NCBI GenBank assembly: GCA_965644295.1
Contig: CBFFRP010000461.1
Span: 62,001-126,000, forward strand
Origin: Paraphysomonas bandaiensis
Taxonomy: Eukaryota; Chrysophyceae
Length of the DNA stretch: 64,000 nucleotides
Reading direction: 5' to 3'
The stretch's first letter is position 1; the number at the start of each line of letters is the position of its first letter. Below the pieces are notes generated by a model. It worked only from the letters and a program-made list of their open reading frames with translations, had not been told where the DNA came from and did no database searches. A program made the translations under genes and the position numbers. Of this stretch, positions 57,329-64,000 are shown one piece after another.

Positions 57329-58536
57329 GGTGAATCCACCTGCACTGAAATTTTTAAGCAATATGTCAAAGAATTTACTGAGAAGTTTTATGCAGACTAT
57401 ATGCTCGTTTCCCTACAGGTGGGAATGAACTTCTTCAGGTGATGGAATTGTATTGCCTTGGATTTTTGGTTGCATTGGCAGTGTAATTGACGTAACTCAT
57501 GAACACTGGGCTCTGTGTTACCTTGACATAAACTGGAAGGCCACTGGAAAAGAGGGATTCCTACATTAGGATACAATACAATACAATTCCATCACCTGAA
57601 GAAGTTCATTCCCACCAGTAGGGAAACGAGCATATAGTCTGCATAAAGCTTCTCAGTAAATTCTTTGACATATTGCTTAAAAATTTCAGTGCAGGTGGAT
57701 TCACCAACGAAAAAGCAACATCAATGAGAACAGTCATAGCCTTGTTGGCAGCCAGGTAGACTGCAGTTGCACCAGGTAGATATCTCTACTCCTTACAACA
57801 ACACCGACCTTCAAGAGATAATTTACATGTATCCACCTGCAGAGATTTTATGTCGCAAAGGCAAGGTCCTTTTAGACTTCCGTAGAGTATTGTAAATGTC
57901 CTTATAGGTACCTCAAAGGAACTATCGATAAAAGACTCCACACTCCGGAAAATCAGTTACACTTCCCAGCTGACAGCGACACTGGGCTCGATGTAACCTA
58001 ACCCGTAGGTCTACAACAGCATTTTAGTTTTTATCAGAAATTGCCTCATACAATGGCTATCGAGACTCCAAACTACCGTCGCCTAATCATCTACAAAAAC
58101 GGAATACATTTCTCTATCATCAGCCTGCCAAGAGACTATCTGGCTACGTGCACTACTTTCGGAACTGGGCTTCCAAATTCCGTTTTCAACAACCCTCTGG
58201 TGCGACAATATAGGCGCAATTCAGTACGTACATCATCGTCGGAAGAAACACATCGCCTTCAGATACCACTTCATAAGAGAACAAGCCGCCTCGTATTCCA
58301 TTAGTGTAGATTACATGCCCACCATCAAAATTCTGGCCGACATCCCAACTATACCACTCACATCAAATACGTTCCACAGATTGCGGGATTCACTGATGGG
58401 GGGGAGAAGTATCAGCGTAGCCGCCAGCAATAAAAGTACAAAGAATCTATTCCTCCGGCAGCTAACTCAACCAAGATACCACGATAGATGACTTAGGGGT
58501 CTACGGAGTTTCCCACGATGATGTTGTATGTATCTT
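57329..58536 (+). repeat. Array monomer 1 (1208 bp)
   Basis: Differs from the 1212-bp consensus by a 1-bp deletion at about 57558 that breaks the Harbinger fragment frame, a 2-bp gain in a T run at about 57870, and a 5-bp loss (ATTCG) at about 57969. Confidence 0.9.
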
Positions 58537-59746
58537 GGTGAATCCACCTGCACTGAAATTTTTAAGCAATATGTCAAAGAATTTACTGAGAAGTTTTATG
58601 CAGACTATATGCTCGTTTCCCTACAGGTGGGAATGAACTTCTTCAGGTGATGGAATTGTATTGCCTTGGATTTTTGGTTGCATTGGCAGTGTAATTGACG
58701 TAACTCATGAACACTGGGCTCTGTGTTACCTTGACATAAACTGGAAGGCCACTGGAAAAGAGGGATATCCTACATTAGGATACAATACAATACAATTCCA
58801 TCACCTGAAGAAGTTCATTCCCACCAGTAGGGAAACGAGCATATAGTCTGCATAAAGCTTCTCAGTAAATTCTTTGACATATTGCTTAAAAATTTCAGTG
58901 CAGGTGGATTCACCAACGAAAAAGCAACATCAATGAGAACAGTCATAGCCTTGTTGGCAGCCAGGTAGACTGCAGTTGCACCAGGTAGATATCTCTACTC
59001 CTTACAACAACACCGACCTTCAAGAGATAATTTACATGTATCCACCTGCAGAGATTTTATGTCGCAAAGGCAAGGTCCTTAGACTTCCGTAGAGTATTGT
59101 AAATGTCCTTATAGGTACCTCAAAGGAACTATCGATAAAAGACTCCACACTCCGGAAAATCAGTTACACTTCCCAGATTCGCTGACAGCGACACTGGGCT
59201 CGATGTAACCTAACCCGTAGGTCTACAACAGCATTTTAGTTTTTATCAGAAATTGCCTCATACAATGGCTATCGAGACTCCAAACTACCGTCGCCTAATC
59301 ATCTACAAAAACGGAATACATTTCTCTATCATCAGCCTGCCAAGAGACTATCTGGCTACGTGCACTACTTTCGGAACTGGGCTTCCAAATTCCGTTTTCA
59401 ACAACCCTCTGGTGCGACAATATAGGCGCAATTCAGTACGTACATCATCGTCGGAAGAAACACATCGCCTTCAGATACCACTTCATAAGAGAACAAGCCG
59501 CCTCGTATTCCATTAGTGTAGATTACATGCCCACCATCAAAATTCTGGCCGACATCCCAACTATACCACTCACATCAAATACGTTCCACAGATTGCGGGA
59601 TTCACTGATGGGGGAGAAGTATCAGCGTAGCCGCCAGCAATAAAAGTACAAAGAATCTATTCCTCCGGCAGCTAACTCAACCAAGATACCACGATAGATG
59701 ACTTAGGGGTCTACGGAGTTTCCCACGATGATGTTGTATGTATCTT
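58537..59746 (+). repeat. Array monomer 2 (1210 bp)
   Basis: Lacks two G residues in the G run at about 59610, which shifts the copia remnant's frame near its 3' end. Inverted arms are at 58537-58662 and 58789-58914. Confidence 0.9.
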
Positions 59747-60958
59747 GGTGAATCCACCTGCACTGAAATTTTTAAGCAATATGTCAAAGAATTTACTGAG
59801 AAGTTTTATGCAGACTATATGCTCGTTTCCCTACAGGTGGGAATGAACTTCTTCAGGTGATGGAATTGTATTGCCTTGGATTTTTGGTTGCATTGGCAGT
59901 GTAATTGACGTAACTCATGAACACTGGGCTCTGTGTTACCTTGACATAAACTGGAAGGCCACTGGAAAAGAGGGATATCCTACATTAGGATACAATACAA
60001 TACAATTCCATCACCTGAAGAAGTTCATTCCCACCAGTAGGGAAACGAGCATATAGTCTGCATAAAGCTTCTCAGTAAATTCTTTGACATATTGCTTAAA
60101 AATTTCAGTGCAGGTGGATTCACCAACGAAAAAGCAACATCAATGAGAACAGTCATAGCCTTGTTGGCAGCCAGGTAGACTGCAGTTGCACCAGGTAGAT
60201 ATCTCTACTCCTTACAACAACACCGACCTTCAAGAGATAATTTACATGTATCCACCTGCAGAGATTTTATGTCGCAAAGGCAAGGTCCTTAGACTTCCGT
60301 AGAGTATTGTAAATGTCCTTATAGGTACCTCAAAGGAACTATCGATAAAAGACTCCACACTCCGGAAAATCAGTTACACTTCCCAGATTCGCTGACAGCG
60401 ACACTGGGCTCGATGTAACCTAACCCGTAGGTCTACAACAGCATTTTAGTTTTTATCAGAAATTGCCTCATACAATGGCTATCGAGACTCCAAACTACCG
60501 TCGCCTAATCATCTACAAAAACGGAATACATTTCTCTATCATCAGCCTGCCAAGAGACTATCTGGCTACGTGCACTACTTTCGGAACTGGGCTTCCAAAT
60601 TCCGTTTTCAACAACCCTCTGGTGCGACAATATAGGCGCAATTCAGTACGTACATCATCGTCGGAAGAAACACATCGCCTTCAGATACCACTTCATAAGA
60701 GAACAAGCCGCCTCGTATTCCATTAGTGTAGATTACATGCCCACCATCAAAATTCTGGCCGACATCCCAACTATACCACTCACATCAAATACGTTCCACA
60801 GATTGCGGGATTCACTGATGGGGGGGAGAAGTATCAGCGTAGCCGCCAGCAATAAAAGTACAAAGAATCTATTCCTCCGGCAGCTAACTCAACCAAGATA
60901 CCACGATAGATGACTTAGGGGTCTACGGAGTTTCCCACGATGATGTTGTATGTATCTT
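59747..60958 (+). repeat. Array monomer 3 (1212 bp)
   Basis: Consensus-length unit; by eye indistinguishable from monomers 4 and 5. Confidence 0.9.
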
Positions 60959-62170
60959 GGTGAATCCACCTGCACTGAAATTTTTAAGCAATATGTCAAA
61001 GAATTTACTGAGAAGTTTTATGCAGACTATATGCTCGTTTCCCTACAGGTGGGAATGAACTTCTTCAGGTGATGGAATTGTATTGCCTTGGATTTTTGGT
61101 TGCATTGGCAGTGTAATTGACGTAACTCATGAACACTGGGCTCTGTGTTACCTTGACATAAACTGGAAGGCCACTGGAAAAGAGGGATATCCTACATTAG
61201 GATACAATACAATACAATTCCATCACCTGAAGAAGTTCATTCCCACCAGTAGGGAAACGAGCATATAGTCTGCATAAAGCTTCTCAGTAAATTCTTTGAC
61301 ATATTGCTTAAAAATTTCAGTGCAGGTGGATTCACCAACGAAAAAGCAACATCAATGAGAACAGTCATAGCCTTGTTGGCAGCCAGGTAGACTGCAGTTG
61401 CACCAGGTAGATATCTCTACTCCTTACAACAACACCGACCTTCAAGAGATAATTTACATGTATCCACCTGCAGAGATTTTATGTCGCAAAGGCAAGGTCC
61501 TTAGACTTCCGTAGAGTATTGTAAATGTCCTTATAGGTACCTCAAAGGAACTATCGATAAAAGACTCCACACTCCGGAAAATCAGTTACACTTCCCAGAT
61601 TCGCTGACAGCGACACTGGGCTCGATGTAACCTAACCCGTAGGTCTACAACAGCATTTTAGTTTTTATCAGAAATTGCCTCATACAATGGCTATCGAGAC
61701 TCCAAACTACCGTCGCCTAATCATCTACAAAAACGGAATACATTTCTCTATCATCAGCCTGCCAAGAGACTATCTGGCTACGTGCACTACTTTCGGAACT
61801 GGGCTTCCAAATTCCGTTTTCAACAACCCTCTGGTGCGACAATATAGGCGCAATTCAGTACGTACATCATCGTCGGAAGAAACACATCGCCTTCAGATAC
61901 CACTTCATAAGAGAACAAGCCGCCTCGTATTCCATTAGTGTAGATTACATGCCCACCATCAAAATTCTGGCCGACATCCCAACTATACCACTCACATCAA
62001 ATACGTTCCACAGATTGCGGGATTCACTGATGGGGGGGAGAAGTATCAGCGTAGCCGCCAGCAATAAAAGTACAAAGAATCTATTCCTCCGGCAGCTAAC
62101 TCAACCAAGATACCACGATAGATGACTTAGGGGTCTACGGAGTTTCCCACGATGATGTTGTATGTATCTT
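60959..62170 (+). repeat. Array monomer 4 (1212 bp)
   Basis: Consensus-length unit with the internal fold-back arms and the copia RNase H remnant intact in length. Confidence 0.9.
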
Positions 62171-63382
62171 GGTGAATCCACCTGCACTGAAATTTTTAAG
62201 CAATATGTCAAAGAATTTACTGAGAAGTTTTATGCAGACTATATGCTCGTTTCCCTACAGGTGGGAATGAACTTCTTCAGGTGATGGAATTGTATTGCCT
62301 TGGATTTTTGGTTGCATTGGCAGTGTAATTGACGTAACTCATGAACACTGGGCTCTGTGTTACCTTGACATAAACTGGAAGGCCACTGGAAAAGAGGGAT
62401 ATCCTACATTAGGATACAATACAATACAATTCCATCACCTGAAGAAGTTCATTCCCACCAGTAGGGAAACGAGCATATAGTCTGCATAAAGCTTCTCAGT
62501 AAATTCTTTGACATATTGCTTAAAAATTTCAGTGCAGGTGGATTCACCAACGAAAAAGCAACATCAATGAGAACAGTCATAGCCTTGTTGGCAGCCAGGT
62601 AGACTGCAGTTGCACCAGGTAGATATCTCTACTCCTTACAACAACACCGACCTTCAAGAGATAATTTACATGTATCCACCTGCAGAGATTTTATGTCGCA
62701 AAGGCAAGGTCCTTAGACTTCCGTAGAGTATTGTAAATGTCCTTATAGGTACCTCAAAGGAACTATCGATAAAAGACTCCACACTCCGGAAAATCAGTTA
62801 CACTTCCCAGATTCGCTGACAGCGACACTGGGCTCGATGTAACCTAACCCGTAGGTCTACAACAGCATTTTAGTTTTTATCAGAAATTGCCTCATACAAT
62901 GGCTATCGAGACTCCAAACTACCGTCGCCTAATCATCTACAAAAACGGAATACATTTCTCTATCATCAGCCTGCCAAGAGACTATCTGGCTACGTGCACT
63001 ACTTTCGGAACTGGGCTTCCAAATTCCGTTTTCAACAACCCTCTGGTGCGACAATATAGGCGCAATTCAGTACGTACATCATCGTCGGAAGAAACACATC
63101 GCCTTCAGATACCACTTCATAAGAGAACAAGCCGCCTCGTATTCCATTAGTGTAGATTACATGCCCACCATCAAAATTCTGGCCGACATCCCAACTATAC
63201 CACTCACATCAAATACGTTCCACAGATTGCGGGATTCACTGATGGGGGGGAGAAGTATCAGCGTAGCCGCCAGCAATAAAAGTACAAAGAATCTATTCCT
63301 CCGGCAGCTAACTCAACCAAGATACCACGATAGATGACTTAGGGGTCTACGGAGTTTCCCACGATGATGTTGTATGTATCTT
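62171..63382 (+). repeat. Array monomer 5 (1212 bp)
   Basis: Consensus-length unit; the stop interrupting the RNase H frame is present, as in all copies. Confidence 0.9.
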
Positions 63383-64000
63383 GGTGAATCCACCTGCACT
63401 GAAATTTTTAAGCAATATGTCAAAGAATTTACTGAGAAGTTTTATGCAGACTATATGCTCGTTTCCCTACAGGTGGGAATGAACTTCTTCAGGTGATGGA
63501 ATTGTATTGCCTTGGATTTTTGGTTGCATTGGCAGTGTAATTGACGTAACTCATGAACACTGGGCTCTGTGTTACCTTGACATAAACTGGAAGGCCACTG
63601 GAAAAGAGGGATATCCTACATTAGGATACAATACAATACAATTCCATCACCTGAAGAAGTTCATTCCCACCAGTAGGGAAACGAGCATATAGTCTGCATA
63701 AAGCTTCTCAGTAAATTCTTTGACATATTGCTTAAAAATTTCAGTGCAGGTGGATTCACCAACGAAAAAGCAACATCAATGAGAACAGTCATAGCCTTGT
63801 TGGCAGCCAGGTAGACTGCAGTTGCACCAGGTAGATATCTCTACTCCTTACAACAACACCGACCTTCAAGAGATAATTTACATGTATCCACCTGCAGAGA
63901 TTTTATGTCGCAAAGGCAAGGTCCTTAGACTTCCGTAGAGTATTGTAAATGTCCTTATAGGTACCTCAAAGGAACTATCGATAAAAGACTCCACACTCCG
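63383..64000 (+). repeat. Array monomer 6 (truncated by window edge)
   Basis: The first 618 bp of a further unit; the array therefore extends beyond the window by an unknown amount. Confidence 0.9.

Larger units (their letters stand above)
56366..64000. repeat. Tandem array of 1.21-kb chimeric copia/Harbinger monomers
   Basis: More than six head-to-tail units, continuing past the window edge. Using GGTGAATCCACCTGC as anchor, units start at 57329, 58537, 59747, 60959, 62171 and 63383 (periods 1208, 1210, 1212, 1212, 1212). A leading partial unit (56366-57328) starts inside the right arm of the palindrome. Each unit has a copia-derived part of about 830 bp and a Harbinger-derived part of about 380 bp with 126-bp inverted arms. 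Units differ by only a few bases. Confidence 0.95.

Noticed and set aside
56366-64000. Regular repeats considered as a CRISPR or rDNA-type array
   Set aside because: Units are 1.2 kb with transposon coding inside; there are no short repeat/spacer units and no rRNA sequence.

Overview
This is a nuclear eukaryotic window. Genes carry many short GT-AG introns (about 50-180 nt), targeting peptides and eukaryote-only families such as a basket nucleoporin, a DENN protein and a complex I assembly factor. The DNA is AT-rich with many microsatellites and dead DNA transposons. A secreted C-type lectin protein with a Ser/Pro/Thr stalk, together with the kinds of DDE transposase fossils present, points to a protist, most likely a stramenopile. 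That assignment is an inference. No RNA gene or CRISPR array was recognised.

Left part (1-25.7 kb): a minus-strand membrane-anchored protein of the bacterial-type cellobiose phosphorylase-like family runs off the left edge. Next comes a palindromic, decayed DDE transposon carrying a nested 220-bp MITE. It is followed by a mitochondrial acyl-CoA dehydrogenase of the DmdC-like type, an intronless GH65 secreted glucosidase of the PGGHG type, NDUFAF5 (minus strand, 4 exons), a TATG microsatellite of about 180 bp, and a 34-exon gene for a degenerate SET/Rubisco-LSMT-like protein with a novel repeated C-terminus. A poorly resolved minus-strand gene and an intronless single-pass helical protein complete this part.

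Middle (26-52.8 kb): a nearly 2,000-residue FG nucleoporin (minus strand) with SAP-like and RanBP2 zinc-finger motifs lies head to head with a secreted class 3 lipase. Then come a four-exon ArfGAP-like/DENN/IQ fusion protein and a 3,534-residue single-exon surface protein (C-type lectin, long PT-repeat stalk, REJ-like region, EGF-like modules, several membrane spans).

Right part (53-64 kb): this is mobile-element wreckage. Two PIF/Harbinger transposase pseudogenes form a palindrome with arms of about 1.1 kb. Its right arm passes directly into a tandem array of about 1.21-kb monomers that continues to the window edge. Each monomer is a chimera of a gutted Ty1/copia pol fragment and a fold-back Harbinger fragment. 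This array is the most unusual structure in the window.

No operon-like functional linkage is expected. Genes stand alone or in divergent pairs (NDUFAF5 with the SET gene; nucleoporin with lipase) that may share upstream regions. All splice models were read by eye from GT/AG sites, frame closure and family resemblance; no alignment or transcript data were available.
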